Below are positions 36,071 through 45,348 of a stretch of DNA of 54,698 nucleotides, piece by piece. The notes beneath the pieces are model-generated. The model saw only the letters and a list, made by a program, of their open reading frames with translations. It made no database searches and was not told the DNA's origin. Source of the DNA: Planctomycetota bacterium (lineage in GTDB: Bacteria > Planctomycetota > Uabimicrobiia > Uabimicrobiales > Uabimicrobiaceae); assembly GCA_029260735.1 (NCBI GenBank), contig JAJDCR010000048.1, forward strand, positions 1-54,698, written 5' to 3'. The translations under genes and the position numbers were made by a program. The first letter of the stretch is position 1; every line of letters starts with the position of its first letter.

Positions 36071-36330
36071 TCAGGCACTGCTCCCTCCAATTTCATTCAC
36101 TATGTCTAGAATTCTATTCGAATATGCTGGCTTAATAGCAAATTGTTTAGATGGACTATCTTGAACTTCCCGCTCTGCATTTTCTAGAGCCATTCTTTTG
36201 AAAACCCCACTCAATTTTTCTGCTTTTTCTAAGAACTCAGCGCGAAGTTTTTCAAGCTCATAGGTGCTCCATATTTACAAACACACCCAAGCTCATAATC
36301 ACCTGATTCATCCTTCCAATCAATATTCAT
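36071..36330 (-). pseudogene. Small gene with probable frameshift
   Basis: An ATG at 36330 is preceded by GGGAGG at 8 bases, a very good ribosome site. The frame reads MNIDWKDESGDYELGCVCKY and stops after 33 codons. Another frame continues from the same region as a charged helix (YELEKLRAEFLEKAEKL) for about 60 codons and stops at 36071-36073, ending ILDIVNEIGGSSA. The two parts together would make about 86 residues. A single-base change in a short stretch near 36262 separates them. It could be a recent mutation, a sequencing error or a programmed shift. I recognise no family; a toxin-antitoxin-like origin is possible. Confidence 0.5.
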
Positions 36331-36379
36331 TTTTTCAGGCCTCCCTTTTCCAAAGTAGAATAATGTAAACAAATTTTAA

Positions 36380-36580
36380 CTAAGTTCGTTCTAATAAAGT
36401 TTCTACCATTTGAGCTGCCTACTCAAGGAGATGAGGATATTACTCCGAAAAAGGCTTACCCTCAACTACTTGTATTTTGGAGAGAGAATAAATTTCTTCT
36501 ACTGAAAAAAATCGCATTGTTACAACGACTGCTTTACCCTGATCTGTAAAAACACAATGGTTGCTAGCAACTGCATAAAC
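36380..36580 (-). pseudogene. Decayed gene fragment
   Basis: One minus-strand frame reads TDQGKAVVVTMRFFSVEEIY, continues to GKPFSE, and then goes through two in-frame stops to AAQMVETLLERT. It looks like a small coding sequence with nonsense mutations and no start. It lies just upstream of the frameshifted gene at 36071-36330, so the 660-base gap 36002-36661 is probably a graveyard of two small genes. Confidence 0.35.
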
Positions 36581-36661
36581 TGTTTAAAAAACTTGCTCTC
36601 TTTCTAGTAATATGCTCTAATAAAAAACGTCTGTTAATGCGATTTAAATTAGGGGGGAAGA

Positions 36662-39049
36662 GTGAAAAATTTGTCGCTACGTAATAAAATCATCATTACC
36701 ATCAGCGCCATAATGCTGATTGTGGTGGTTATTTCAAATATCATTTCTTTACACAATAGTAATACAAACCTGGAGAGTGCTTTAGTTCTTCGTGCTCAGG
36801 TAGTGTCTGAAGCTCAGGCTGCTGCTATGTCTCACATTATTTGGGAATATGATCAAGAATCCGCTTTAGCTTCTATGCAAGGGCTTTTGGATGACCCAGA
36901 ATTTGTCCGAATAATTATTCTTGATGATACAGGAAAAGAATTTGCGAAGGTGGAGAAAGAAGAGGTAATAAGTTTTTCAGAAAAGACCTTAGTTTTTACT
37001 CAAGATGTCTATTTTGCTTCTTCGGCTGGACAAAAACGGGCTATTGGTAAAGTCAAACTAGAGATGACAAGAGATCTTTTGAATGAAAAACTTTGGCGGC
37101 AAACTGTGCGTGGGATAGTGGAAATTTTTCTTTTGCTACTTTTAGTTGTCCCTAATCTATTTTTTGCTATTCGAAAATTTACCAAGCCACTGGAAGATAT
37201 GACTCTACTTATGCGCTCTAGCGCCCAAGGAGATCATACTTTTGAGGTAAACCAAGAGTACCTCAAGCGCAATGATGAAGTGGGTGCTATTGCTAATTCT
37301 ATCATGCAAGACCAACAACAGAGACGCGATGAGATTAAACTTTTGGAATTGGCTATAAAAATTTCTCATGAGCTAAATATAGATCGTTTATTAGGGGAAA
37401 TTACCGCGGCGATTACCCAGCTCCTAGAAGTTCAGCGGGGTTCTATTTTTAGATACGATTCTAAAAACGATTTGTTATGGTCTCGGGTGATAGAAGGGAC
37501 GGAAGAACATGTAATTCAGGTAAAACCAGGAGAAGGGATTGCCGGAAAAACTTTTCTGAATAAAGAAGTTATTGTCACCAATGATGCTTATAAAGACTCT
37601 CAGTTTGATTCTCGTATGGATAAAAAAACAGGTTTTCGGACAAAAAATATACTCTCTGTCCCTATTTTAAGAAAACAAGGAGAATGCCTCGGGGTTTTGC
37701 AAGTTCTCAATAAAAAAGAGGGAGGATTTAGCCAGCGCGATCAAAGAAGAGCTCTTTCTCTAGCTTCTCAGGCGGCAATTTCTCTGGAAAATGGAAAACT
37801 TTTTGAGGAAATTCTCAACCTGAAAAATTACCAAGAATCCATTTTGGAGAGTTTAACCAATGGTGTAATTACCTTTGATGAAAAACTTTCCTTAGTTACA
37901 GCAAATATTGCTTCTAGGCGAGTTTTGAACTTGTCGCAGGATGATATTTTAGGTAGCACTGCCCAAAAGCTTTTTGCGGGAAAAAATGCTTGGATTCCTG
38001 CCAGCTTAGAAAAAGCGTTAGAGTCAGGAGAAGCCGACTTGACCATGGATGTCACTGTGGAAAAAACAGACAACAGTGTTGTTTCTCTGAATACAACAGC
38101 AGCCCCTTTAATGAACATTAATAACGAAAAAATGGGGGCTATGCTCATAATAGAAGATATCACGGCTGAAAAAAGAATTCGCAGTACTATGGCCCGCTAT
38201 ATGAGTAAAGAGGTTGTCGAAAGAATTCTCTCAGATGATCCTAGTATTCTCAAAGGTTCTCTCCAAAATTGCACTGTACTTTTCTCCGATATCCGTAAAT
38301 TTACCACTATTTCTGAACAAATAGGAGCTCGTAATACAGTTAATCTTTTAAACTCTTATTTCGAAGAGATGGTCTCCTCTATTATGGATAACGGAGGTAT
38401 TCTGGATAAATATATTGGGGATGCAATTATGGCTAGCTTTGGAGTCCCTTTTACCACGCCCGTTGATGCAGATAATGCTATTGTTGCTGCGATTGCTATG
38501 ATGAGAAAACTCCGTCCTTTTAATCAGAGACAAAAGAAAAAGAACGAACCAATTGTCGAAATTGGCATTGGTTTAAATACAGGAGAGTTGATAGCGGGGA
38601 ATATTGGTTCCAGTAAACGCTTAGAGTATACTGTAATTGGAGATACGGTTAATTTGGCTTCTCGAATAGAAGGGACCACTAAATTTTATGGTGCTCCGAT
38701 TGTTGCCAGTAAATTTACCATAGATGCCACCAGTAAAAATTTTCAGTATCGTTTTCTCGACTACATTCAGGTTAAAGGAAAATCTAAGCCGGTTTTAATT
38801 GTTGAAATAATGGATCACTACCAAGATATAGCCAGTTTTTCTTTACCGAACTTAATAGAAGTTTTTAATGCTGGCTTTGCTTCTTATCAAGAACAAAACT
38901 TTGCTCAGGCCCAAAAACATTTCCAAGAAGCTCTAAAAATTCGTCCAGAAGATGAAGCTGCTCAGCTCTACATAGAACGATCTACTTATTTGCAGGAAAA
39001 CCCTCCTTCTCCAGACTGGGACGGAGTTTGGGTTATGAAAACAAAATAG
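36662..39049 (+). CDS. Class III adenylate cyclase with periplasmic sensor, HAMP, GAF and PAS domains
   Basis: A 795-aa receptor cyclase. A first membrane helix (8-28) and a second (149-168) enclose a periplasmic domain of about 120 residues. A HAMP linker (168-222), a GAF domain (235-375), a PAS domain (388-505) and the catalytic domain (530-710) follow. Metal aspartates D543 (FSDIRKFT) and D587 (YIGDAIMASF) and VIGDTVNLASR are all present, so it should be active and ATP-preferring. A TPR-like pair ends the protein. It starts with GTG after AGGGGGGAAG. The next gene, 32 bases on, encodes a periplasmic binding protein that may be its ligand sensor. Confidence 0.93.
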   Translation: MKNLSLRNKIIITISAIMLIVVVISNIISLHNSNTNLESALVLRAQVVSEAQAAAMSHIIWEYDQESALASMQGLLDDPEFVRIIILDDTGKEFAKVEKEEVISFSEKTLVFTQDVYFASSAGQKRAIGKVKLEMTRDLLNEKLWRQTVRGIVEIFLLLLLVVPNLFFAIRKFTKPLEDMTLLMRSSAQGDHTFEVNQEYLKRNDEVGAIANSIMQDQQQRRDEIKLLELAIKISHELNIDRLLGEITAAITQLLEVQRGSIFRYDSKNDLLWSRVIEGTEEHVIQVKPGEGIAGKTFLNKEVIVTNDAYKDSQFDSRMDKKTGFRTKNILSVPILRKQGECLGVLQVLNKKEGGFSQRDQRRALSLASQAAISLENGKLFEEILNLKNYQESILESLTNGVITFDEKLSLVTANIASRRVLNLSQDDILGSTAQKLFAGKNAWIPASLEKALESGEADLTMDVTVEKTDNSVVSLNTTAAPLMNINNEKMGAMLIIEDITAEKRIRSTMARYMSKEVVERILSDDPSILKGSLQNCTVLFSDIRKFTTISEQIGARNTVNLLNSYFEEMVSSIMDNGGILDKYIGDAIMASFGVPFTTPVDADNAIVAAIAMMRKLRPFNQRQKKKNEPIVEIGIGLNTGELIAGNIGSSKRLEYTVIGDTVNLASRIEGTTKFYGAPIVASKFTIDATSKNFQYRFLDYIQVKGKSKPVLIVEIMDHYQDIASFSLPNLIEVFNAGFASYQEQNFAQAQKHFQEALKIRPEDEAAQLYIERSTYLQENPPSPDWDGVWVMKTK

Positions 39050-39081
39050 TTTTGCTAAAACCTTAACTAGGGAAGTTTAAC

Positions 39082-40170
39082 GTGAAAAAAAAATTACTTT
39101 GTCTATTGGTCTTTTATTTTTTGTCTTCTGGTATCGCGAAAGAGTTCACGGTTACTTTTATCAATCCAGGGGAAACGGGCGAGGTTTTTTGGGATTTGGT
39201 CGTTGATTTTATGAAGGCGGCTGCTGAGGACCTAGATATAAAACTGGAAGTTCTTTACTCCCAGCGAGATCATCTCAAAATGGTTGATTTTACGAAAGAG
39301 GTTGTCGCTCGAAAAAATAAGCCCGATTATCTCATTGTGGTAAATGAAAAACTCGTTGCGGACCAAATGATACAACTGGCCAACTCGAACAAAATTAAAA
39401 TTTTTTTACTCCTCAATACCTTAACGGAAGAGCAAGCCAAAGTCCACGGCATTCCCCGAGAAAAATACCCTTACTGGATTGGCTCTATTCAGCCAGATAA
39501 TCAAAGAGCGGGACTAGATATTGCTCGCACTATTTTTCAGGCCGCTCAAGAAAATCATTCGGAAAAGATTTCTGCCGTAGGAGTTGTCGGAGATTATGTT
39601 ACTCCGGCCTCTCTTCAAAGAGAAAAAGGACTCTACAATGCCCTAAAGTCATTTCCTCAAGTCCACCTTCACCAGATCATTCACAGTTATTGGAACGAAG
39701 AAAAATCTTTTAGTCAACTGCAGGGCATTTTAAGAAGATACCCTGATACTCGTGTGATTTGGACGGCGAATGATCCCATGGCATTGGGGGCTTTGCGGGC
39801 TGCTCGTAAAAAAGGGCTCACACCAGGCAAGGATATCTTTGTCGGGGGACTAAACTGGTCTAGCGAAGCTCTTGATTTAGTAGAGAAGGGAGAACTTGTT
39901 ACCAGCGTAGGGGGCCACTTTATGGGAGGAGGTTGGTCTCTAGTTCTACTTCGCGACTACCACGATGGTCGAGATTTTATCCATACAGGATTAGAAAAAT
40001 GGATATACATGGGAGTGATTGAGAAAAGCAATGTAAAAAACTATCTCAAGTACTTTGGCGATCAAAACTGGAGTAAAATTGATTTTCGAAAATTCCTCTC
40101 TTTAGATGGGGTAGAATATGATTTTTCAATTGGGACAGTTTTGGCTTTACAAAGTAAAAAAGGAGAATAA
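39082..40170 (+). CDS. Periplasmic sugar-binding-like protein
   Basis: A 362-aa exported protein with a signal peptide (MKKKLLCLLVFYFLSSGIA) and the two-lobed type I periplasmic-binding fold. The first lobe starts FTVTFINPGETGEVFWDL; the inter-lobe region contains IGSIQPDNQRAGLDIA and VGVVGDYVTPASLQREKG. The second lobe contains VIWTANDPMALGALRAARK, which is characteristic of sugar and autoinducer binders. No permease or ATPase gene is nearby; it lies between a receptor cyclase and a small protein. It is therefore more likely a sensor partner, as LuxP is for LuxQ or TorT for TorS, than a transport component. Start GTG with AGGGAAG upstream. Confidence 0.85.
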   Translation: MKKKLLCLLVFYFLSSGIAKEFTVTFINPGETGEVFWDLVVDFMKAAAEDLDIKLEVLYSQRDHLKMVDFTKEVVARKNKPDYLIVVNEKLVADQMIQLANSNKIKIFLLLNTLTEEQAKVHGIPREKYPYWIGSIQPDNQRAGLDIARTIFQAAQENHSEKISAVGVVGDYVTPASLQREKGLYNALKSFPQVHLHQIIHSYWNEEKSFSQLQGILRRYPDTRVIWTANDPMALGALRAARKKGLTPGKDIFVGGLNWSSEALDLVEKGELVTSVGGHFMGGGWSLVLLRDYHDGRDFIHTGLEKWIYMGVIEKSNVKNYLKYFGDQNWSKIDFRKFLSLDGVEYDFSIGTVLALQSKKGE

Positions 40171-40172
40171 AA

Positions 40173-40592
40173 ATGGGTTTGCTGAGTAGTTTTTTTATTG
40201 CAGAAGAAGGAGCTGTTCCAGAATACGATTCTCTTAATTTTTGCGCCGAAGATCATTGTGAATTCAAATATATCACAACACTAGAAGCAGCCAACATGCT
40301 GGCGGTACTTCGGGGAGAAAATGATCCGATCAAGCTTTTGTCAAAATTCAAGCTGCTAACTGCTCAAGAAGCAGAAGAGTGGACTCAGTCAGTTCCTCAA
40401 GAAATGGTAAATAAACTTGCCGCAATTCAAAAAGAGGAAGTGGAAAACATAGCTAAGAGTTTTGCCGAAGCAACCAAAGAAGAGTTGGGATGGACAAGGG
40501 AAGACTTTAAGCCCGTTGTCTGTGGTTTAAGTAAACTTGCTCGGCGAGCTCTTGAGACAAAAAAAGCCATGTATCTTTGGAATAGTTTGTAG
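40173..40592 (+). CDS. Small cytoplasmic protein of unknown function
   Basis: A 139-aa soluble protein, acidic and mostly helical, with a short N-terminal segment (GLLSSFFIAEEG) and three Cys (residues 24, 29 and 117). I recognise no domain. It starts two bases after the stop of the binding-protein gene, with AAGGAG before the ATG, and is clearly the third gene of the cyclase operon. Its place suggests a regulatory or effector role linked to that cyclase, but nothing in the sequence shows this. Confidence 0.65.
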   Translation: MGLLSSFFIAEEGAVPEYDSLNFCAEDHCEFKYITTLEAANMLAVLRGENDPIKLLSKFKLLTAQEAEEWTQSVPQEMVNKLAAIQKEEVENIAKSFAEATKEELGWTREDFKPVVCGLSKLARRALETKKAMYLWNSL

Positions 40593-40595
40593 TAG

Positions 40596-40638
40596 GGACA
40601 ACTACGAGGGCCGTCCGCAAGGCCCCTCGTGGTTGTCC
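40596..40638. repeat. GC-rich hairpin at the end of the cyclase operon
   Basis: GGACAAC(T)ACGAGGGCC pairs with GGCCCCTCGTGGTTGTCC around GTCCGCAA, with one bulge. It begins three bases after the stop. No T-run follows, and GTCCGCAA recurs on the far side, so this looks like a REP-type element which could still end or protect the transcript. Confidence 0.6.
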
Positions 40639-40698
40639 GCAACGCCTGCTAAAATCTAATTCTCAAGAAAACCTAATCCTCTATTTTTCAATATTTGA

Positions 40699-41055
40699 CT
40701 ACTTCTCAGACCAAATAGCCAATTCATTTCCACTAGGGTCATGAAAATGAAAACGTCGGCCTCCCGGAAACTCATAGGTTTCTCGGGTAATTTTTCCTCC
40801 TGCTTCTTTTACCTTATCCAAAATCACTTCCAAATCTTGGTAATAGAGAACCACTAAAATATTGTTTCCGGTTTTAAGGTCTTCGCTTTTTTCAAAACCA
40901 GCGTTAAGGCGACCATCATTGAAGCAAGTGTAAGTGGGCCCATAGTCTTGGAAATCCCATCCAAAGATTTGCCCATAGAATTTTTTTGTTGCCTCAATGT
41001 CTTTTACTTTCATTTCAATATAATCAATCCGATTGTTATTTTCGATTGTGCTCAT
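40699..41055 (-). CDS. VOC-superfamily (glyoxalase-like) protein
   Basis: A 118-aa single-unit VOC protein with two beta-alpha-beta-beta-beta modules: IDYIEMKVKDIEATKKFYG at the start and FHFHDPSGNELAIWSEK at the end. Possible metal ligands are E14 and E114, with His pairs in HFHD. The protein is the half-size type that acts as a dimer. Its substrate is not predictable; members include glyoxalases, extradiol dioxygenases and antibiotic-binding proteins. It stands alone between convergent and divergent neighbours. Confidence 0.85.
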   Translation of the reverse strand: MSTIENNNRIDYIEMKVKDIEATKKFYGQIFGWDFQDYGPTYTCFNDGRLNAGFEKSEDLKTGNNILVVLYYQDLEVILDKVKEAGGKITRETYEFPGGRRFHFHDPSGNELAIWSEK

Positions 41056-41253
41056 ATTTCTTTCCTTATGATTTAATTTGGTAATTGATGGTTTAGAATA
41101 TTATTCTAGACTATCCTGGGAGACTTGTCAATAATCAAGTAATTTTCCCGTAAGTTAGCCACCGTACCTACTTTTTCCTCTTTGCTTTTTCAAATGGGCA
41201 TGATAAGCTGTAGCTTTACTAAGCTCTAAAATTTTGACCAGAGGGAGACAGAC

Positions 41254-43053
41254 GTGGATTTTCATCATTTTATCGAGTTGACTTTAGCATTTCTTTTTTG
41301 TGCGATGACTTTGGTGTCCTTAACGGTCAAGCTTGGCTTTGGCTCCGTCATTGGTTACTTGCTTGGGGGACTGATTATTGGCCCTTCTTGTCTCCAAGTT
41401 ATCACTGACCCTACTCAGATTGTTCATTTTTCAGAGCTGGGAGTGATCATGCTCCTCTTTCTCATTGGCTTAGAACTAGAGCCGAAGCATCTCTTAAAAA
41501 TGAAATCGGAAATTTTGCGCTATGGATTTCCTCAAGTTTTATTGACGGGGGCTGTTTTTACTCTTTTTCTTTTAGCGATGGACACAGACCTTAAAGCTTC
41601 TATTCTTATATCTATAAGTTTAGCTTTCTCTTCCACCGCTTTAGCCTTACAAATTCTCCAAGAAAAAAATGCTCTTAAAACCTCGGTTGGTAAAAGAACT
41701 ATCCCCATTATTCTTTTTCACGATATGGCGGTTATTGTCGTTCTCGCCATTCTTCCTTTGCTCGCCTTAGAGAGCCAAGCTCCCTCTAGCCATAAGCTTC
41801 CTATTTGGCAAGGCCTTTTGATTTTTCTCGCCACTGCTATACTAGGACACTTTCTTTTAAATCCCCTCTTTCGAATAGTCTCTCGTACGAAACAAAGAGA
41901 GATCTTTCTGGCCGCTTCTCTATTTATTGTTATCGGCATGGCTTATTTAATGGAAATGGTAGGGTTTTCGATGGCTCTGGGCGCTTTTATGGCGGGAGTT
42001 CTTTTGGCCGACTCTGAATTTCGCCGTCAGTTAGAAATCGACATAAATCCCTTTAAAGGCCTCTTTTTGGGTTTATTCTTTATGTCCGTAGGAATGTCCA
42101 TTCAGCTAGATCTTTTCACTAAAGACCCTTTTTCTGTATTGGGTTATGCTACCTTTGTTGTGGGAGTTAAAATTGCCGTTATCTATTTTCTTTCTCGGCA
42201 AATGCAATTAGCAAGCAGTGACCGCATTCTTATTTCTATTCTTCTGTCCCAGGCCGGTCAATTTGCCTTTCTTATCTTGGGAAGGGCCAAAGACCTTCAC
42301 ATCATTAGCTCGGAAGAAACGAACTTTTTCTTTCTTGTGGTAACTCTTTCTATGATTGCCACACCTGTTCTTATTGTTCTTTTCGACAAATATATCATTG
42401 CGTTCATTAATAAAAATCAGTCTATTGATGTAGATGATCATGTCAAAGATATTCAGGAAAAAGGCCACCATGTTGTCATTATTGGCTATGGTCGTTTTGG
42501 ACAAATTTCTGGCCGACTCCTTGATTCTCTTAACATTGCCACGACCATAATTGATCATGATGCCACTCATATCAATGGAGTCAAGCAATTTGACCACAAG
42601 GTCTTTTACGGCGATGCTTCCCACTTTGATGTCATCACCAGTGCCCATATTTCAGAAGCTTGTGCTGTTGTTCTTGCGATTGATGACCCGGAAGCCTCTT
42701 TCACCTGTGCCCAAATTATTCGGGAGCAATACCCCAACGTGAATATCTTTGCCCGAGCGCGCAACCGCCTCCACTATACAAAACTCGCCCAGCTAGGAAT
42801 CAAAAACATCAAACGGGAGACCTTCGATTCTTCTCTTAATCTAGCGAAGGATCTTTTGGTTTCTTTTGGCTATGAAAAATCTGCAGCAGAAGAGCTAGCG
42901 GGAATTTTTGAGAAACAAGATCAAAAGTTACTCGATGATTCGATAGAATTTTTTGAGGACCGCAAAAAGTTAATTCAGTTTGCGAAAGAGGCGAAAGAAA
43001 CTTTGATTCAGGAGATTCTCGAAGCGGACGAAAAGCTACGGGGAGAGGAGTAG
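41254..43053 (+). CDS. Kef-type potassium/proton antiporter with RCK domain
   Basis: A 599-aa CPA2-family transporter. Residues 1-385 contain about twelve membrane helices with the family features GGLIIGP, LFLIGLELEP and FSSTALALQIL. In the helix where KefC has a Gln-Asp pair, this protein has HD (156-157, LFHDMAV). A cytoplasmic RCK_N (TrkA-N) domain starts near 405 (VVIIGYGRFGQ) and would bind NAD(H) or a related nucleotide; D/E-rich helices end the protein. It probably exports K+ in exchange for H+, gated by a ligand on the RCK domain. A GTG start follows GAGGGAG by eight bases. Confidence 0.88.
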   Translation: MDFHHFIELTLAFLFCAMTLVSLTVKLGFGSVIGYLLGGLIIGPSCLQVITDPTQIVHFSELGVIMLLFLIGLELEPKHLLKMKSEILRYGFPQVLLTGAVFTLFLLAMDTDLKASILISISLAFSSTALALQILQEKNALKTSVGKRTIPIILFHDMAVIVVLAILPLLALESQAPSSHKLPIWQGLLIFLATAILGHFLLNPLFRIVSRTKQREIFLAASLFIVIGMAYLMEMVGFSMALGAFMAGVLLADSEFRRQLEIDINPFKGLFLGLFFMSVGMSIQLDLFTKDPFSVLGYATFVVGVKIAVIYFLSRQMQLASSDRILISILLSQAGQFAFLILGRAKDLHIISSEETNFFFLVVTLSMIATPVLIVLFDKYIIAFINKNQSIDVDDHVKDIQEKGHHVVIIGYGRFGQISGRLLDSLNIATTIIDHDATHINGVKQFDHKVFYGDASHFDVITSAHISEACAVVLAIDDPEASFTCAQIIREQYPNVNIFARARNRLHYTKLAQLGIKNIKRETFDSSLNLAKDLLVSFGYEKSAAEELAGIFEKQDQKLLDDSIEFFEDRKKLIQFAKEAKETLIQEILEADEKLRGEE

Positions 43054-43446
43054 AAAAAAATTGAAAATTTGCAACTCTTAATCTGGGATTTTGTTAGCTA
43101 AAAGTGATTCCCAGGGAAACAGAAGTAACTCCGGGTTTGCACTCCTGAGTGGGTTAGGTTTTTCCCTTAAAACATTTTTCAGTAATAGTTTGTATTGATT
43201 TTCTTCAGCTCTGAAAGAGCGAAACAACCCAGCCCAGGGCAACGCCCTGGGAATATTTGAACATCAATATCCCCAGCCCTGAAGGGGCGAAATATTCTAA
43301 ATTATTCCGCCCCTTCAGGGCTATAATTATCGTTATTCCAGTTTCCCAGGGCGTTGCCCTGGGCTAGGTTGTATAAGCCTTTCAGGCTAAAAACAAAAAA
43401 CCTACCCCAGACAGAAGCTTTGCACCCGGAGACAGACCATGCTTTC
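43054..43446. other. Gene-free region holding a nested palindrome
   Basis: The 393-base gap between the antiporter gene and the convergent usp gene contains no open frame of interest. Its central part (43207-43388) is a palindromic element described separately. The flanks are A/T-rich, without a clear terminator. Confidence 0.7.
43207..43388. repeat. 182-bp nested inverted-repeat element
   Basis: The outer arms, 43207-43252 and 43344-43388, pair over about 45 bases; their core (CAGGGCAACGCCCTGGGA) is itself palindromic. Inside, 43275-43289 pairs perfectly with 43308-43322 (AGCCCTGAAGGGGCG). The outer arms start with a related unit, AGCTCTGAAAGAGCG. There is no open frame, so this is a non-autonomous repeat or REP-like array. 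Similar sequences are familiar to me from other bacterial genomes, but I cannot check. Confidence 0.85.
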
Positions 43447-43890
43447 CTATTTAGGAGAGGTGCGAACAGTTAAAACAGGGCAAGGACTGTGGCGAACAAC
43501 ATACTCGGCAATGCTACCGAGAACAAACTTGTCCAGTCCAGTGTAGCCGTGAGTTCCCATTACGACTAAATCAATATTGTTTTCTTCGGCATAGGAAACG
43601 GCTTTTTTGGCAGGATGTCCTTCGACAAAAACTCTCTGAGAGATTTCTCTTCCTTGGCAAATTTTATCGAGCTCTTCTTTGCCTTTTTTATGGAAATCGA
43701 GTTTTAAATTTCCAAGCACTGGTGAGTTAATAGAATGTAAGGTTCCCAGAAATCTTTCGTCAAAAACGTGGAGTGCTACAAGCTCAGCTCCCATACTTTT
43801 TTGCAGCATTTGTGCGTAGTCTAAAACTTCTGGCGCACTTTCAGAAAGATCGACCGGAACGAGAATTCTTTTTACTTCTTTAACAGACAT
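43447..43890 (-). CDS. Universal stress protein, UspA family
   Basis: A 147-aa single-domain Usp with ILVPVDLSESA at the N-terminus, ALHVFD after the first helix and the ATP-binding loop MGTHGYTGLDKFVLGS near residue 110 (G-x2-G-x9-G-S). The ATP-binding type is therefore indicated. It follows pgk by 22 bases on the same strand and is likely co-transcribed, linking a stress protein to glycolysis. A ribosome site GGAGG lies just before the start. Confidence 0.93.
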   Translation of the reverse strand: MSVKEVKRILVPVDLSESAPEVLDYAQMLQKSMGAELVALHVFDERFLGTLHSINSPVLGNLKLDFHKKGKEELDKICQGREISQRVFVEGHPAKKAVSYAEENNIDLVVMGTHGYTGLDKFVLGSIAEYVVRHSPCPVLTVRTSPK

Positions 43891-43912
43891 ATAACGCCTC
43901 CATTATGTTAAA

Positions 43913-45106
43913 TTATTTGTCACTTAGGGCCGCTACTCCAGGGAGAGCCTTTCCTTCTAAGAATTCCAGGGATGCTCCTCCTCCTGTAGATACATGAGAT
44001 AGTTGATCTTCTAAACCAAATTTCTTAACTGCCGAGGCAGAATCTCCTCCTCCAATAATAGTTGTTGCTCCGGTTGCGGTTACGGAAGCAAGAGACTCTG
44101 CAATAGCTTTGGTTCCTCTTTCAAAGGCAGGAATTTCAAAAACGCCCAGAGGACCGTTCCATAAAATTGTTTTTGCGTTTGCAAGAATTTTTTGGAATTT
44201 TTCGATGCTCTTTTCCCCTATATCCAAACCTTGCCATCCAACAGGAATTTCATTGATGGCAACTGTTTTCACATTAGCATCTGCCGCAAATTTGTCGGCA
44301 ATAACAACATCGACTGCTAACTCTAGCTGAGTTTTACTCTCTTTCGCTTTGGCTAAAATTTCTAAGGCCATGGCCAATCGATCTTCTTCAACTAGAGAGT
44401 CTCCGATTTCTATTCCTTGTGCTTTAAGGAAGGTGTAGGTCATTCCTCCGCCAATAATAAGAGTATCAGCTTTTCCCAGTAAATTTTGAATAACGTCGAT
44501 TTTCCCGGATACTTTGGCCCCTCCTAAAATAGTTACAAATGGGCGCTTGGGATTCTCTAGGCTTTCTCCTAGATACCGAAGCTCTTTTTCCATTAGGTAA
44601 CCCGCGGCACATTGAGAGAAAAAAGCTGTCACTCCTTGAGTGGAAGCGTGGGCTCTATGAGCTGTTCCAAAAGCATCGTTTACATAAAGGTCGCAGTTTT
44701 TCGAAAGCTCTTTTGCAAATTGACTATCATTATCTGTTTCCCCTTTATGAAAGCGCAAGTTTTCTAAAAGGAGAACGGCTTTGTCTGGGAGTTGAGCTTT
44801 TGCTTCATCAACTTCTGGTCCAACACAATCTTCCATAAAGGCAACTTTTTGCCCCAGAAGTTCTTCCAAATGCTTTGCTACTGGGCGAAGAGAGTATTTT
44901 TCGTTCTTTTCCCCTTCTGGTCTTCCTAGATGAGAGCAAAGTATAGCTCGTCCACCATCCTCTAAGATTTTTCGAATAGAAGGTAAAGCAGCTCGTATTC
45001 GTAAATCATCTCTGATTACAGAATCTTTGAGAGGAACATTAAAATCGACCCGCATCAAAACATTTTTTTGAGAAAGATTAAGGTCTTCAATAAATAACTT
45101 GGTCAT
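43913..45106 (-). CDS. pgk: Phosphoglycerate kinase
   Basis: This glycolytic enzyme transfers phosphate from 1,3-bisphosphoglycerate to ADP. The 397-aa length is standard. Conserved parts are the substrate loop RVDFNVPL near residue 19, the [13 protein letters not shown] segment, [14 protein letters not shown], the hinge [12 protein letters not shown] and the nucleotide site [13 protein letters not shown]. gap is not adjacent, unlike many genomes; usp follows instead. A candidate extended -10 promoter lies about 75-100 bases upstream. Confidence 0.97.
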   Translation of the reverse strand: MTKLFIEDLNLSQKNVLMRVDFNVPLKDSVIRDDLRIRAALPSIRKILEDGGRAILCSHLGRPEGEKNEKYSLRPVAKHLEELLGQKVAFMEDCVGPEVDEAKAQLPDKAVLLLENLRFHKGETDNDSQFAKELSKNCDLYVNDAFGTAHRAHASTQGVTAFFSQCAAGYLMEKELRYLGESLENPKRPFVTILGGAKVSGKIDVIQNLLGKADTLIIGGGMTYTFLKAQGIEIGDSLVEEDRLAMALEILAKAKESKTQLELAVDVVIADKFAADANVKTVAINEIPVGWQGLDIGEKSIEKFQKILANAKTILWNGPLGVFEIPAFERGTKAIAESLASVTATGATTIIGGGDSASAVKKFGLEDQLSHVSTGGGASLEFLEGKALPGVAALSDK

Positions 45107-45178
45107 ACCGAAAATTCCTGTACTAATTCATAGAGTAAAAAAGAGGTTTAAAGGTCTGAGGGAAAGAAGAAAGAAGCA

Positions 45179-45208
45179 AGTATAACAGTTTAAAAGGAGA
45201 ATTTGTAA
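45179..45208 (-). promoter_or_regulatory. Candidate promoter for pgk-usp
   Basis: On the minus strand TTACAA (45203-45208), an 18-base spacer and TGTTATACT (extended -10, 45179-45187) would start a transcript with a leader of about 65 bases. Confidence 0.45.
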
Positions 45209-45348
45209 CATTATTTTCTGAGAAAGAGGGTAAAAATTTCTGGAAAAGAAGTCCCTTTCTGGCTTACAATAAAACGCAGAAGTAAGGCACTTGAGAGAAA
45301 ATAATCTAAAACAGTTTCTAATCTAACAATAGAATGGAGTCCACCTTG

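Noticed and set aside
39082..40170. Substrate-binding subunit of a sugar ABC transporter
   Set aside because: No permease or ATPase gene is near; the operon partner is a cyclase, so a sensor role is preferred, although transport by distant genes cannot be excluded.
42208..42648. 146-aa open frame on the minus strand inside the antiporter gene
   Set aside because: It lies wholly antisense to a clear transporter/RCK coding sequence and shows no domain or ribosome site.
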